Shown: positions 8,589 through 18,577, counted from the first letter of the stretch. The stretch: 64,000 bases of DNA from an uncultured Phocaeicola sp. (GCA_944320885.1 CALUJE010000014.1:1-64000), one strand, 5' to 3'. The notes: generated by a model from the letters alone, not told the origin. Numbers and translations: made by a program.

Positions 8589-9992
8589 TCAGAGCTTGCA
8601 CTCTTCTGTATATTGGTTGCCAAAACGGTCGGTTACTACAATCTTTACTACTTTGGCGTCTTTTGACGGACGGGCAGAGAAGAAATGCGGATTCTGCATG
8701 GGGAAACGCCAGGTTAATTTCTTTTTACCTTGTGCGTATTGACTGTCAACATATCCTTTGTAGTCAGGGTCAAGAGTGCTGAACTGTTTCATGGCACCTT
8801 TCTTCACTCCGTCTTCATACCATTCTACTTTCCAGTTCTCGTCATAGTTCCATACCTTTACACACACCTCGTCAGCATGTCCGACAACGGTTCCGGTATT
8901 GAATACTTTCATCTGATAGTCGGCATTGTGGTGCAGGCTCTTGAAATGCCATTGCAAGCCTTGCGGAGACGATTCAAATACCTGGTATCCCATGGGAGTA
9001 CCGTCCATGCAGTACTGGCTGTTCCATAACCACCATGCACCGCCTATGGAGCCTACCATGTGTTCACGTACGTTGTCGCGCAGCTTCAGGTTGGAGTGGA
9101 TGTGTGAGTGTCCGCTCAGGATAGAGACCTCATAGTCTTTCAGTATATCCATCAGCCGGTCGGCACCTTCCAGTTTTTTGTCTACGCTGTATGTGTAGGC
9201 AGGAGCATGCATGGCAACGAATACGTGCGAGCCTTTCGGTATGTAGCGGGTGTAATTCTTCACCCATTCCAGCTGTTCGTCGTCCAGACGTTCGTCATAT
9301 GTCTTGTTTCCCTTGTAGTCAATGTTGTCCAGCACAATGTAATAGTCTTTACCCATGTTGAAGGCATAGTAATTGGGGCCGAAATTCTGCTTGTAGGTCA
9401 GTTCGCTGCGCTCGTCGTCACAGAACATCTTTTCATGGTCGTGATTACCGATAACGGGATATACCGGATAACCCAGCTCTTTCAGGTTGTTTTTATATCT
9501 GCCGTAAGTATCGAGGTTATCCCATACCATGTCGCCCAGCAGGATTCCGGCAACGGGAGTTCCGTTCTTGATATATTTCTTGCCGTATTTCTTCAGGTCG
9601 GGAAAAGCTTCCTTTTCCATGCGTTCGTAACAATGGTCATTTCCCGGTTGTGTGTCACCGATGGCAAAAAGGGTATATCGTCCCTGCGGTACGCTGAACT
9701 CATACAGTTCAAAGTCCAGGCTCTTGGCATTGGGAGTCTTGTAGAAGCACGGTGTACCGGTACTGTAAGAAGCTACATATCCCGAGGGGGTGACTATATA
9801 GATGAAGTCGGCATCGTCATTGGCATTGAATTTATATACTCCATTCTTGTCGGTTGTCGTAAAGTTTGTTCCGTCGGTTACCACTACGTTTGCAAGTCCC
9901 TTGTCGTTGCAGTATACCTTTCCGGTTACGTCTTTGGCAACAGCTCCGGTTGCCATGGCCAGCATCAGGCTGAATAAAAGTGTTTGTTTCAT
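8589..9992 (-). CDS. Secreted calcineurin-like metallophosphoesterase
   Basis: The start is placed at the ATG read from 9992 because it opens a clean signal peptide (MKQTLLFSLMLAMATGAVAK); an upstream in-frame ATG at 10028 would add 12 charged residues. The 467-residue product has an Ig-like MetallophosN domain (about 23-95), then a calcineurin-like phosphoesterase core with metal-ligand motifs GDTQ (about 112), GDMVWDN (about 151), GNHDHE (about 180), a histidine in MHAPAY (about 261) and GHSHIHS (about 295). A C-terminal MetallophosC-like beta domain follows. All dinuclear-metal motifs are present, so it should hydrolyse a phosphate ester in the periplasm or outside the cell; the substrate is unknown. 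It is divergent from a second phosphoesterase that leads a SusC/SusD operon. Confidence 0.92.
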   Translation of the reverse strand: MKQTLLFSLMLAMATGAVAKDVTGKVYCNDKGLANVVVTDGTNFTTTDKNGVYKFNANDDADFIYIVTPSGYVASYSTGTPCFYKTPNAKSLDFELYEFSVPQGRYTLFAIGDTQPGNDHCYERMEKEAFPDLKKYGKKYIKNGTPVAGILLGDMVWDNLDTYGRYKNNLKELGYPVYPVIGNHDHEKMFCDDERSELTYKQNFGPNYYAFNMGKDYYIVLDNIDYKGNKTYDERLDDEQLEWVKNYTRYIPKGSHVFVAMHAPAYTYSVDKKLEGADRLMDILKDYEVSILSGHSHIHSNLKLRDNVREHMVGSIGGAWWLWNSQYCMDGTPMGYQVFESSPQGLQWHFKSLHHNADYQMKVFNTGTVVGHADEVCVKVWNYDENWKVEWYEDGVKKGAMKQFSTLDPDYKGYVDSQYAQGKKKLTWRFPMQNPHFFSARPSKDAKVVKIVVTDRFGNQYTEECKL

Positions 9993-10025
9993 TGTGTTGT
10001 CTTTTATAATTCGTTTTTGCTGGTC

Positions 10026-10033
10026 CAAAAGTA
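10026..10033 (-). promoter_or_regulatory. -7 promoter box of the minus-strand phosphoesterase
   Basis: TACTTTTG on the minus strand matches TAnnTTTG exactly and lies about 35 bp upstream of the chosen start at 9992, which supports that start over the one at 10028. No clear -33 TTTG was found. Confidence 0.5.
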
Positions 10034-10241
10034 GAGCTTCCGCTTTACAGAAAGATTACAGAGGTTCTACATCTCTGTGTAGTATGAGACAGAATGCCGA
10101 TGTATGGACAAAGAACATGAATTACTTATTATATACCTATTTATATATAGTAAAAAATGTATGTAAATTCTGTAATATAACCGAAATATTATTGTTGCGT
10201 GAATGTATTTGTAAGTAATCAGGATTGTAATAAGTGCTCTA

Positions 10242-10249
10242 TACTTTTG
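10242..10249 (+). promoter_or_regulatory. -7 promoter box of the phosphoesterase-SusCD operon
   Basis: TACTTTTG matches the Bacteroides -7 consensus TAnnTTTG and lies about 50 bp upstream of the start at 10301. The -33 element is not convincing. Confidence 0.5.
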
Positions 10250-10300
10250 CAACGTTAAAAAAAAGAACCTTTGTGTGTAAAATACAAAAACTGACTTATT

Positions 10301-12250
10301 ATGAATATTTATTTACAAAAGTTGTGTGCTTGTCTATTACTGTCCGGAGCACTGTTTACCGGTTGCAGTAATGAAAATGACGCGAACTGGAAAAATGCAT
10401 TCAGCGTTTACGGAGTGAGCGTACCTTCATCAGTGACGGTGGTCAGCGGAGGACTGCTTACCTTCAGCGGCAGTGGTGTTAAGGCAGATGATATGGTGGA
10501 GCTTACAGCTTCGGATGGAACCGGTACGGCATTTACCTTGCCGGTGCAGGACGTAACCGACAAAACGTTCAGCATACAGTTGCCCGATGATTTTGTATCG
10601 GGAAGCTATTCGGTAGCTTTGGTACGTGCAGGTGAAAAGCTTGCATTGGGAACTCTGAATATCAATATGGCACCTGCTTCTGAAGTACCCGACAAGGAGG
10701 GAATGACGGTAAAGGGAATGGTTTACTGCGACGGTAAAGGAGTTCCGGGAGTAGTTGTTTCTGACGGATTTGAGGTTACGGTTACCGACAGTAAAGGTAT
10801 TTATTATTTGCCTTCACAAAAGAAAAACGGATATGTGTTTATTTCAGTTCCTGCCAATTATGAAGTGGAATGCAAGAATGGGAATGAACCTCAGTTCTTC
10901 AAATACCTGGCTCAGACTGCTTCTGTAACGGAACAGCATGACTTTGCCTTGCGCAAGGTAGACAACAGCCATTGCAAACTGTTTGTGATGACCGATTTTC
11001 ATCTGGCAAACCGCAATGACGACCTCAGTCAGTATTCTCAGTTTGTAACGGATGTAAACAAGACCATAGCCGAAGAATCGCTTGAGGGAAACAAGGTATA
11101 CGGTATTACGCTGGGCGACCTCTCATGGGATGTGTACTGGTATGACAACAGTTTTGCACTTCCGCAGTTTATGAATGAAGTGAACAAGATACAGTGTCCG
11201 GTATTCAATTTGCCCGGAAATCATGATAATGACCCGTATAAGAACAACGACTGGGATGCCGAAGAACCTTATAAGGAGCAGGTAGGGCCTACCTATTATT
11301 CGTTCAATCTCGGCAAGTCGCACATAGTGATGCTCGACAATACACGCTATATCAATACCGGTGCTTCTGAAGGAGTCATAGGAGAACGCAATTATGACGG
11401 TATTGTGGTAGAAAACCAGATGGAATGGCTGAAAAAAGATCTGGCATGCATTACAGACAAATCTACTCCTGTCATTGTGGGCATGCATATCAATCTGTAT
11501 GCCAACCCGACACTGACCGGCGGACAGCAGAATGACCGTGTAAGCCTGATGAACGGAAACGCACTGAAAGAGGTGTTGTCACAGTTTGACAACGTACAGA
11601 TTCTTACAGGACATACGCATGTCAATTTTACGGTAGAAGAAGATAATCTGATGGAACACAATGTGGCAGCCGTATGTGCTACCTGGTGGTGGACCGGCAA
11701 GAAAGGGTATGCCGGAAACCAGATATGCAAGGATGGTTCGCTGGGAGGGTATGCCGTATGGGATCTTGACGGAGACAACCTGCAATGGTATTACAAAGGT
11801 ATCGGGTATGACAGAAATTACCAGTTCCGTACGTATGACCTGAACGAAACTTATATTACGGCTGCAAAATATGCTCCCAACTCAACAGACGAAAAGCTGG
11901 AAGCTTATGCAGCTGACTATATGGCCAAGCGTTCAGACAACAAGGTGCTGATAAACGTATGGGGATATGACGAGAACTGGAAAATAGAAGTGAAAGAAGA
12001 AGGTAAGGCATTGCCGGTTGAGCGTGTATCGGCCAAAGACCCACTTCATCTGATTTCGTATGAGGCTCTGAGACTGAATGCGGGTTCTGCACCTACGGAA
12101 TCGTTCCTCACAAACTATACGGCGCATATGTTTGAGGTAACGGCTTCTTCGGCAAACAGTACGCTGGAAATCAAGGTGACCGACCGTTTCAGAAATGTTT
12201 ATACCGAAACAATGACACGTCCGAAAGCCTTGAGCTGTGATATGAGATAA
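10301..12250 (+). CDS. Calcineurin-like phosphoesterase lipoprotein
   Basis: The 649-residue product starts with a lipoprotein signal ending at Cys22 (LFTGCSNEND); the acidic residues after the Cys suit surface display. A beta-rich IPT-like segment (about 35-120) is followed by a MetallophosN domain (about 135-205). The calcineurin core has TDFH (about 230), GDLSWD (about 272), GNHDND (about 304), GMHIN (about 394) and GHTHVN (about 436), and a MetallophosC-like tail ends in VTDRFRNVYTE. The tail motif is shared with the divergent paralogue (VTDRFGNQYTE). It is followed after 35 bp by a SusC gene, so it probably removes phosphate from the molecule that this SusCD pair binds. The substrate cannot be read from sequence. 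Confidence 0.92.
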   Translation: MNIYLQKLCACLLLSGALFTGCSNENDANWKNAFSVYGVSVPSSVTVVSGGLLTFSGSGVKADDMVELTASDGTGTAFTLPVQDVTDKTFSIQLPDDFVSGSYSVALVRAGEKLALGTLNINMAPASEVPDKEGMTVKGMVYCDGKGVPGVVVSDGFEVTVTDSKGIYYLPSQKKNGYVFISVPANYEVECKNGNEPQFFKYLAQTASVTEQHDFALRKVDNSHCKLFVMTDFHLANRNDDLSQYSQFVTDVNKTIAEESLEGNKVYGITLGDLSWDVYWYDNSFALPQFMNEVNKIQCPVFNLPGNHDNDPYKNNDWDAEEPYKEQVGPTYYSFNLGKSHIVMLDNTRYINTGASEGVIGERNYDGIVVENQMEWLKKDLACITDKSTPVIVGMHINLYANPTLTGGQQNDRVSLMNGNALKEVLSQFDNVQILTGHTHVNFTVEEDNLMEHNVAAVCATWWWTGKKGYAGNQICKDGSLGGYAVWDLDGDNLQWYYKGIGYDRNYQFRTYDLNETYITAAKYAPNSTDEKLEAYAADYMAKRSDNKVLINVWGYDENWKIEVKEEGKALPVERVSAKDPLHLISYEALRLNAGSAPTESFLTNYTAHMFEVTASSANSTLEIKVTDRFRNVYTETMTRPKALSCDMR

Positions 12251-12285
12251 TTGATTTTAAGACTCTTCCAAATTTTAAGAATAGA

Positions 12286-15200
12286 ATGACTACAATTGGT
12301 AACAATTTGCGCAGAGCGTCCTTGCTGTTTGCAAGCTCGGTTATCGCTTTGCAGATGACTGCCCAACAGCGGGCACTGACCGGAACTGTGTATGAGGCCG
12401 ACGGAAAGACGCCTCTTATAGGTGCTACCGTAAAGATTAAAGGCAGTAAGGTGGGTACAATCTCGGATATAGACGGAAAGTTCCGTCTGAATGTGGACGG
12501 GAAAAACCAGATTCTGGAAATTTCATACATGGGTTACAATCCGCAGGAGGTGAAAGTTGGAAACAACTCCACCTTGCAGGTGACGATGCAGGAATCGTCT
12601 GTAATGCTGAACGAGATGGTGGTAACTGCTCTGGGTATCACACGTGAGCAGAAATCATTGGGATATGCAGTTTCAAAACTTGACTCGGACGATGTGACCA
12701 GCTCTTTGTCGAGCAACTGGCTGAATGCACTCGACGGAAAGGTTGCCGGACTTACAATGGCATCAGCCGGTTCCGGACCCGGAAGTTCGCTGCGTGTGAC
12801 TCTGCGTGGTGACCAGTCACTGAACTATGGAAGCAACGAAGCGCTTTTTGTGGTCGACGGTATCCCTGTTAATTCGGGTACAACCCAGACTAAGGCAGTA
12901 AGTAACTATGCACAGGCCGATGCTCCGGTCGATTTCGGTAACGGAGCCAGTGACCTGAATCCGGACGATATCGAGTCTGTTTCCGTACTGAAAGGTCCTG
13001 CCGCTACCGCACTTTACGGTTCGCGCGCAGCCAACGGTGCAATCATCATAACTACCAAGAAAGGACGTACGGACAAAGGACTGGGAGTAACTTTCAGTTC
13101 ATCGGCCGTATGGGAAGAAGCCTGCCGCTTTCCTGACTTCCAGTCGGTTTACGGACCGGGATCAGACAACGGACTGAATGAGTTCTGTTTCTGGAACCTG
13201 GATTCAGAACTGGCTCCCGATGGAATTGCCGTTTCAAGAAACATTTCACGCTATGCTTTCGGTGAGAAATTCGGAAGTGACAAGATGCGTTATCAGTATA
13301 ATTCAAAGAACTGGGATACGGGAACCTTTGAAAAGACACCATTCGTTTATCAGGATGACTGGTATACCGGTCTGTTCCAGACAGGTCTTACCTTTGACAA
13401 TACGGTAAGCATTGACGGCAGCAACGGAAAAGGTACCAGTGCGCGTTTCTCGGTTACTGACCGCCGTAACGAATGGATTCTGCCCAATACGGGATACGAA
13501 CAGCAGAGCTTCTCTCTGGCATTCTCCTCAGAAATCAACAAGTATCTTACCGTTAATGCCAAAGCCAACTATTACCGCAAGACCAGTGACAATATTCCGG
13601 TGAGCGGATATGACGAGGGTTCGGTAATGTATCAGCTGGCATGGGGATATACCAACAACAGCATGAGCGAGTGGAGAGACGAGTATTTCAAGGGACGTTA
13701 TAACCGGGCCAATTGGGAAAATGTGGATGGAACAGGCGGAAACAGTCTGGTTTATCCGTCATCGGCTTCATGGAACCCTTACCGTACCTTGTATGAGGGA
13801 GTGAACGGAATGGAGAAGAACCGTTTCTTCGGAAATGTTACCGTCACGGCCAAACTGTTGCAGGGACTTACGCTCGACTTGCGTGGTGGCGTAGACTATT
13901 CGGATGAGTTCCGTACACAGGAAAGGCCGAAATATTCGGAGTGGAAAGACGGATTCTATCGTGAACAGGATTTGAGAAGCTATGAGTCGAATATCGACTT
14001 CCTGCTCCGCTATACCAATAACTCATGGCTTGATGAGCGCTTGGGATTCTCGGTAGCTTTTGGTGGCAACCGCATGATGAACAAATATTATAACAACCGT
14101 ATCACATTGGAAGAACTTGATGTGGATGGAGTGTACAATACCACAAATGTTCCTTCGGATACGAAACCGGAGCTGTATACCTACCGCTCACAGAAAGCTA
14201 TCAACAGTTTGTACGGACTGGCTTCGTTGAGCTGGGATGATACTTATTTCCTGGATATAACCGGCCGTAACGACTGGTCAAGTACGCTTGCACGCAGCAA
14301 CTGCTCTTATTTTTATCCGTCTGTATCGGGTAGTGTACTGCTGAGCAACGTGTTCAATTTCCGCGATAACCTGCCGGCTGTTGATTTCATGAAACTGCGT
14401 CTGTCATGGGCAAACGTGGGTAATGATACCAGTCCTTATTCACTTGACCAGTATTATTCTACTACCGACTATTCGGGAGGATATACCTTGCCGGGTACCA
14501 TTCCTGACCCTCTTATCAAACCGGAGAATGTAGAAAGCTGGGAGGCCGGTCTGGAAATGAGTTTCCTGAAGAAACGCATTACACTTGACCTTGCACTTTA
14601 CAAGTCAAGCACCACCGATCAGATTGTATCTGTGGCTCTTGACCAGATTACCGGAGCTACCGGAATGAAAATCAATGCCGGAGAGATTGAGAACAAGGGT
14701 ATAGAGATAGCCATGGGATTTGTGCCTGTGCAAACCAGAGATTTCACATGGTCGTTCAATGTAAACTGGTCACGTAACTACAACAAGCTGGTGAGCCTGC
14801 AGGACGACTGGGACCCTACTGTTCCTTTGCAGACCGATATGGGTACAACCATCGGTAGCCGTACGTATGTTTATTCATATGTAGGTGAGGAGATGCATGT
14901 GATTTACGGACGTGGATTCCAGCGTGCTCCCGAAGGTTCATATTACATGGACGAAAACGGAAACAAGATAGACTGTTCGGGTATGCCTCTGGTAGATGAA
15001 AAGACCGGATATCCTATTCTTGATGAGAGTCCAACACGCCGTATCGGAAAGGTGAATCCCGACTGGAGAGCAGGTATGACACAACGTTTCCGCTACAAGA
15101 ACCTTACACTGTCGGCTACCTTTACGGCGCAGTATGGTGGTAACTGTTTCTCTGTAACCAATTTCGCACTCAGCTATCAGGGTAAGTTGAAAAACTCGCT

Positions 15201-15612
15201 CGAAGGACGTCTTGACGGTCTGGTTCATGAAGGTGTGAATGCCATCCAGAATGAAGACGGAACCATCACTTATCAGAAGAATACTACCATTACAGAAGAT
15301 ATTCTGACATATTACAACAAGTATATCTGGAACCGTGACAATACGGAGATGAATACATTCAGTACCTCATTCCTCAAACTCAAGGAACTGAGACTTGACT
15401 ATCAGATTCCTTCTTCATGGCTGAAGAAGCTGAAGGTAGTGCAGAAGGCCGATATCGGTGTATATGCTACCAATGTGTTCTGTATAACGGATTTCCCGCA
15501 ATACGACCCGGAAGTGGGTATGCTTAACGGAAGTGACATTTACAAAGGTATCGAGGCTATGTCGTTCCCGATGACCCGTACGTATGGAGTAAACTTAAAA
15601 CTGGCTTTCTAA
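12286..15612 (+). CDS. SusC/RagA-type TonB-linked outer-membrane transporter
   Basis: The 1108-residue protein has a signal peptide ending near QMTAQQ, a carboxypeptidase-regulatory-like beta domain (GTVYEADGKTPLIGATV, about 30-110) and a plug with the SusC signature around LKGPAATALYGSRAANGAII (about 244-263). A 22-strand barrel ends in the aromatic residue of LKLAF. SusC proteins form the outer-membrane channel that takes up a ligand gripped by the partner SusD, powered by TonB. It is second in an operon after the phosphoesterase lipoprotein and 13 bp before its susD. No STN domain is present, so it does not use the FecR signalling route. It resembles the SusC at 29151-32468 more than the other three. 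Confidence 0.96.
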   Translation: MTTIGNNLRRASLLFASSVIALQMTAQQRALTGTVYEADGKTPLIGATVKIKGSKVGTISDIDGKFRLNVDGKNQILEISYMGYNPQEVKVGNNSTLQVTMQESSVMLNEMVVTALGITREQKSLGYAVSKLDSDDVTSSLSSNWLNALDGKVAGLTMASAGSGPGSSLRVTLRGDQSLNYGSNEALFVVDGIPVNSGTTQTKAVSNYAQADAPVDFGNGASDLNPDDIESVSVLKGPAATALYGSRAANGAIIITTKKGRTDKGLGVTFSSSAVWEEACRFPDFQSVYGPGSDNGLNEFCFWNLDSELAPDGIAVSRNISRYAFGEKFGSDKMRYQYNSKNWDTGTFEKTPFVYQDDWYTGLFQTGLTFDNTVSIDGSNGKGTSARFSVTDRRNEWILPNTGYEQQSFSLAFSSEINKYLTVNAKANYYRKTSDNIPVSGYDEGSVMYQLAWGYTNNSMSEWRDEYFKGRYNRANWENVDGTGGNSLVYPSSASWNPYRTLYEGVNGMEKNRFFGNVTVTAKLLQGLTLDLRGGVDYSDEFRTQERPKYSEWKDGFYREQDLRSYESNIDFLLRYTNNSWLDERLGFSVAFGGNRMMNKYYNNRITLEELDVDGVYNTTNVPSDTKPELYTYRSQKAINSLYGLASLSWDDTYFLDITGRNDWSSTLARSNCSYFYPSVSGSVLLSNVFNFRDNLPAVDFMKLRLSWANVGNDTSPYSLDQYYSTTDYSGGYTLPGTIPDPLIKPENVESWEAGLEMSFLKKRITLDLALYKSSTTDQIVSVALDQITGATGMKINAGEIENKGIEIAMGFVPVQTRDFTWSFNVNWSRNYNKLVSLQDDWDPTVPLQTDMGTTIGSRTYVYSYVGEEMHVIYGRGFQRAPEGSYYMDENGNKIDCSGMPLVDEKTGYPILDESPTRRIGKVNPDWRAGMTQRFRYKNLTLSATFTAQYGGNCFSVTNFALSYQGKLKNSLEGRLDGLVHEGVNAIQNEDGTITYQKNTTITEDILTYYNKYIWNRDNTEMNTFSTSFLKLKELRLDYQIPSSWLKKLKVVQKADIGVYATNVFCITDFPQYDPEVGMLNGSDIYKGIEAMSFPMTRTYGVNLKLAF

Positions 15613-15625
15613 ACAACATAAATCT

Positions 15626-17179
15626 ATGAAAAAATTTCAGATGCTATTTGCAGGATGTCTGCTGGCCGGTGCACTGAGCACTGTATCATGTACGTCTAAC
15701 TTTGAAGAATATAATACGAACCCCAATAAAATGACGGTGGGCGATGTGGAGTCAAGCCGTATGTTTGAGCCTATCCTTTACGGAGCTTCGAAAAAATGGC
15801 AGAACTATACCTGGTACTGGAACAATGAGCTGATTCAGTTTACTGCCTTTACCGGTGGTACTACCCGTCAGGAACACCGCTATTTCATTGCCGACCAGGA
15901 CTGGAAGGGTATGTGGAACTTTTACAGCAGTTATGCCAACAATACCCTCCATATGGCTTCTCTGGCCGAAGAGGAAGGAAACGTTGCCATGCAGGCCATG
16001 GCGCTGACCTTAAAGGTGCTTTTCATGTCTAACCTGACCGATATGTTTGGAGACATTCCTTATTCGGAGGCTTTCCAGGGACGTGAAGAGGGGGGTACCA
16101 AGACTCCGAAATACGATTCGCAGCAGGAAGTGTACGAGCAGATGATAGCCGATTTGGAAAAGGCCAACGACTTGTATGCTGCCAATCCGTCTTTCCTTGA
16201 CAAGACACTCGACGGAATGTATGAAGGTGATATGGCAGCATGGCGCAGATTCAACAACTCGCTTTACATGCGTCTGCTCTGCCGTGTGAACGGACGTTCG
16301 GAGATGAACGTGTCGCAGCGCATGCAGAATATTCTGAACAATCCCGAAAAATATCCGTTGTTCCAGTCGAACGCAGACAATGCAAGAGTTGACTATTCGG
16401 GTATCAAGCCTTATGTAAACCAGTTTACCGATGAGACCGAGAGCGGATTTACTTCAAGCGGACGCAAGCTGACCGAACAGTTTATCAAGATGACGGTAAT
16501 CACCGAAAACGGTATTCAGATATATGAAGACCCGCGTCTGCCTATCTGGGGAAAGAAACATCCCGACAAGACCGTTTGGAAAGGTACCATTGCCGGTTGT
16601 ACGTTTGCCGAAATGAACGATGCCGACAGCGGAGCTTCACGCCTGAACTATGAGGTGTTCTGCCGCGCCACGGCTCCCTCTTTCTTCATGTGTTATGATG
16701 AGCTGGAATTTATCCTGGCAGAAGCAGCACAGAAAGGACTGATTGGTGGAGGTGAGGAAGCCGCACGCCAATATTATGAGGCTGCTATCAAAGCATCAGT
16801 CGAGAAATGGAATGAGTTCGGAGCTTATTCATTGACTCCGGTAAACATTGATGAGGCTGCATTGGCAGAATTTCTCGATTCAGACCTGGCTTCGTGGGAC
16901 AAGCATGATGACAAACTGCAGCTTATTGCGGAACAGAAATTCCTGGCTCTCTTCTGGGTTGGTATGGAGGCTTATCATGAATACCGCCGTACGGGATATC
17001 CGGTACTGACCATCGGAAAGGGTACCTATAACGACCATGTTCTTCCTACACGTTTCGCTTATCCGGCTACCAGCGTGGCAACCAATGCCGAACATGTGGC
17101 TGAGGCTCTTCAGCGAATGGGAGGTGAGAACAACATGAAAACACCTGTATGGTGGAGCCGTCAGGCTATTGAGAAGTAA
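15626..17179 (+). CDS. SusD/RagB-like surface lipoprotein (SusD-like_2 group)
   Basis: A 517-residue lipoprotein with lipobox Cys22 (LSTVSCTSN). The start of the mature chain, FEEYNTNPNK, and the region MSNLTDMFGDIPYSEAF (about 135-151) are typical of the SusD-like_2 branch. Helical repeats of TPR type should fold into a lid over the partner SusC at 12286-15612, which ends 13 bp upstream. The product binds the transported ligand at the cell surface. The family does not tell the ligand, but the phosphoesterase and BACON neighbours suggest a phosphorylated or glycosylated molecule. Confidence 0.95.
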   Translation: MKKFQMLFAGCLLAGALSTVSCTSNFEEYNTNPNKMTVGDVESSRMFEPILYGASKKWQNYTWYWNNELIQFTAFTGGTTRQEHRYFIADQDWKGMWNFYSSYANNTLHMASLAEEEGNVAMQAMALTLKVLFMSNLTDMFGDIPYSEAFQGREEGGTKTPKYDSQQEVYEQMIADLEKANDLYAANPSFLDKTLDGMYEGDMAAWRRFNNSLYMRLLCRVNGRSEMNVSQRMQNILNNPEKYPLFQSNADNARVDYSGIKPYVNQFTDETESGFTSSGRKLTEQFIKMTVITENGIQIYEDPRLPIWGKKHPDKTVWKGTIAGCTFAEMNDADSGASRLNYEVFCRATAPSFFMCYDELEFILAEAAQKGLIGGGEEAARQYYEAAIKASVEKWNEFGAYSLTPVNIDEAALAEFLDSDLASWDKHDDKLQLIAEQKFLALFWVGMEAYHEYRRTGYPVLTIGKGTYNDHVLPTRFAYPATSVATNAEHVAEALQRMGGENNMKTPVWWSRQAIEK

Positions 17180-17219
17180 TAAATCACTCGTGCAATTTTA
17201 ATGATGAAAATAGAATAAA

Positions 17220-18464
17220 ATGAAAGCATATAATCAATCATCGTGGTGGAAAAATCTCTGTATCTGCTTCTTTGCGTTGGCTTCGGTCTGTATGGTATCG
17301 TGTGACGATGAAGAGAATACGGCAGATCCTTATTTCACAATCGAAGGCGGACAGACTTCATTCGAAGGAACTTCCGACAAGGCTGAGTATACAGTGACCA
17401 TACGCTCCAACCGTTCGTGGAGAATTGTTTCAAAATCGGAAAATTCGGAATGGGCACGCCCTTTTCCTGATGAAGGTGACAAGGACGGTCGCTTTAAGTT
17501 CATTGTAAAAGCGAATGATACGTTCGACAGCCGCAAGGCCGAATTTGCCATATTGATTGACAATGAAGAATATCCGGTATTGCTGACTGTAGGACAGGGA
17601 GCTGCGGTTCCTTCCATCGTAGTGGGTGATGGAACCGGAATTGTAAAGGCTGCTTCCGAGGGAGGAACGTTGGCTGTAACCAGTCAGTCCAACGTGGAGT
17701 GGACATGTGTGGTCGATGAGGCTGCAGCCGGATGGCTGTCGGTTGAATCGGTAACCGAAGAGGGAATGATTAACCTGCAACTTGCACAGAACCAAGGTGT
17801 GGAACGTACAGGTATTCTGCATTGTGTTTCCGAAGAACAGCCGTCGGCAAATATCGACATTCAGGTAGTGCAGGCCGCCGGAAGCGTATTGATTCAGGAA
17901 GACTTCAGCTGGCTCAGTTACGGAAGCTCCATCCATTATGATACAACCGGAGAGACCCGTTATGACAGTTGGACCGACGAGGAACGTGCTCATGGGTGGT
18001 CTTCAACTCCAGTCAGTGAAAGCAGTGACCAGCCTTTACTTTATGCTCGTCAGGGATTCGTGAAACTGGGAAAGACTAATTATGCCGGAGACCTGATTTC
18101 ACCGAAACTGAATCTGTCGGGAACAGCCGATGTAGTGGTGACCTTCAAGGCGTGCGCATATATTTCAAAAGGGGGTACTAAGGATGACAATGAGCTTTAT
18201 GTATCTGTTATCGGACCGGGAACGGTGGAAGTTGAAAGTAATCCGCTGATTATTGACAATTATCCGAATTCATCGAACAACGAGAATGGTGCCGATTACA
18301 ATGTATGGGATCCCGCCATTGCCGAACGTTCGTTTATCGTAAGAGGGGCAACTTCGGAAACTCAAATCAAGTTCATGGGTGGAAAGAGTTATAATCTGAG
18401 TGGAATAGGAAAGAAAAAGAACCGTATATTCCTTGATGATATCACGGTAGAAATAATGGAATGA
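17220..18464 (+). CDS. BACON-domain surface lipoprotein
   Basis: The 414-residue product has a lipoprotein signal ending at Cys28 (CMVSCDDEENT), with the acidic run typical of surface-exported Bacteroides lipoproteins. Two BACON-like Ig domains follow: about 38-130 (NRSWRIVSKSENSEWARPF) and about 132-220 (SNVEWTCVVDEAAAGWLSV). A jelly-roll-like C-terminal domain (about 225-414) has FSWLSYGSSIHYD and NRIFLDDITVEI, resembling choice-of-anchor or carbohydrate-binding folds. BACON domains are common spacers in SusCD loci. It is the last gene of this operon, 40 bp after susD, and probably binds the same ligand at the cell surface. No catalytic motif is seen. Confidence 0.82.
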   Translation: MKAYNQSSWWKNLCICFFALASVCMVSCDDEENTADPYFTIEGGQTSFEGTSDKAEYTVTIRSNRSWRIVSKSENSEWARPFPDEGDKDGRFKFIVKANDTFDSRKAEFAILIDNEEYPVLLTVGQGAAVPSIVVGDGTGIVKAASEGGTLAVTSQSNVEWTCVVDEAAAGWLSVESVTEEGMINLQLAQNQGVERTGILHCVSEEQPSANIDIQVVQAAGSVLIQEDFSWLSYGSSIHYDTTGETRYDSWTDEERAHGWSSTPVSESSDQPLLYARQGFVKLGKTNYAGDLISPKLNLSGTADVVVTFKACAYISKGGTKDDNELYVSVIGPGTVEVESNPLIIDNYPNSSNNENGADYNVWDPAIAERSFIVRGATSETQIKFMGGKSYNLSGIGKKKNRIFLDDITVEIME

Positions 18465-18532
18465 TAACAATGAACGATAGTTTTTGATGTTAGATATATT
18501 AGAATTGTAAACAACAATTATCCTGAAGGATG

Positions 18533-18577
18533 ACCATTCCCACACTCTGTGAAGAGATCGGGAATGGTTTTTTCTTT
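18533..18577 (+). terminator. Intrinsic terminator after the phosphoesterase-SusCD operon
   Basis: Perfect 9 bp arms ACCATTCCC (18533-18541) and GGGAATGGT (18560-18568) are followed by a run of Ts. It sits about 70 bp after the BACON gene stop. Confidence 0.85.

Larger units (their letters stand above)
9993..10300. other. Divergent promoter region between two phosphoesterase genes
   Basis: This roughly 300 bp AT-rich gap separates the two divergent phosphoesterase genes. It carries the same -7-type octamer, TACTTTTG, facing each gene (10033 to 10026 on minus, 10242-10249 on plus). A short inverted repeat ACAGAG/CTCTGT (10058-10063 and 10073-10078) lies near the minus-strand box. I see no gene here. 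Confidence 0.5.

Noticed and set aside
8432..8623. 63-codon minus-strand frame across the tandem hairpins
   Set aside because: It starts inside the phosphoesterase gene, encodes a low-complexity basic peptide and runs through two terminator-like hairpins.
9108..9977. 289-codon plus-strand frame opposite the phosphoesterase gene
   Set aside because: The minus-strand frame has all metal-ligand motifs of a known family; the plus-strand product is a hydrophobic shadow with no domain.
17430..17993. 187-codon minus-strand frame inside the BACON lipoprotein gene
   Set aside because: The plus-strand gene has a lipobox and two BACON-like domains and sits in an operon; the opposite frame has no recognisable features.
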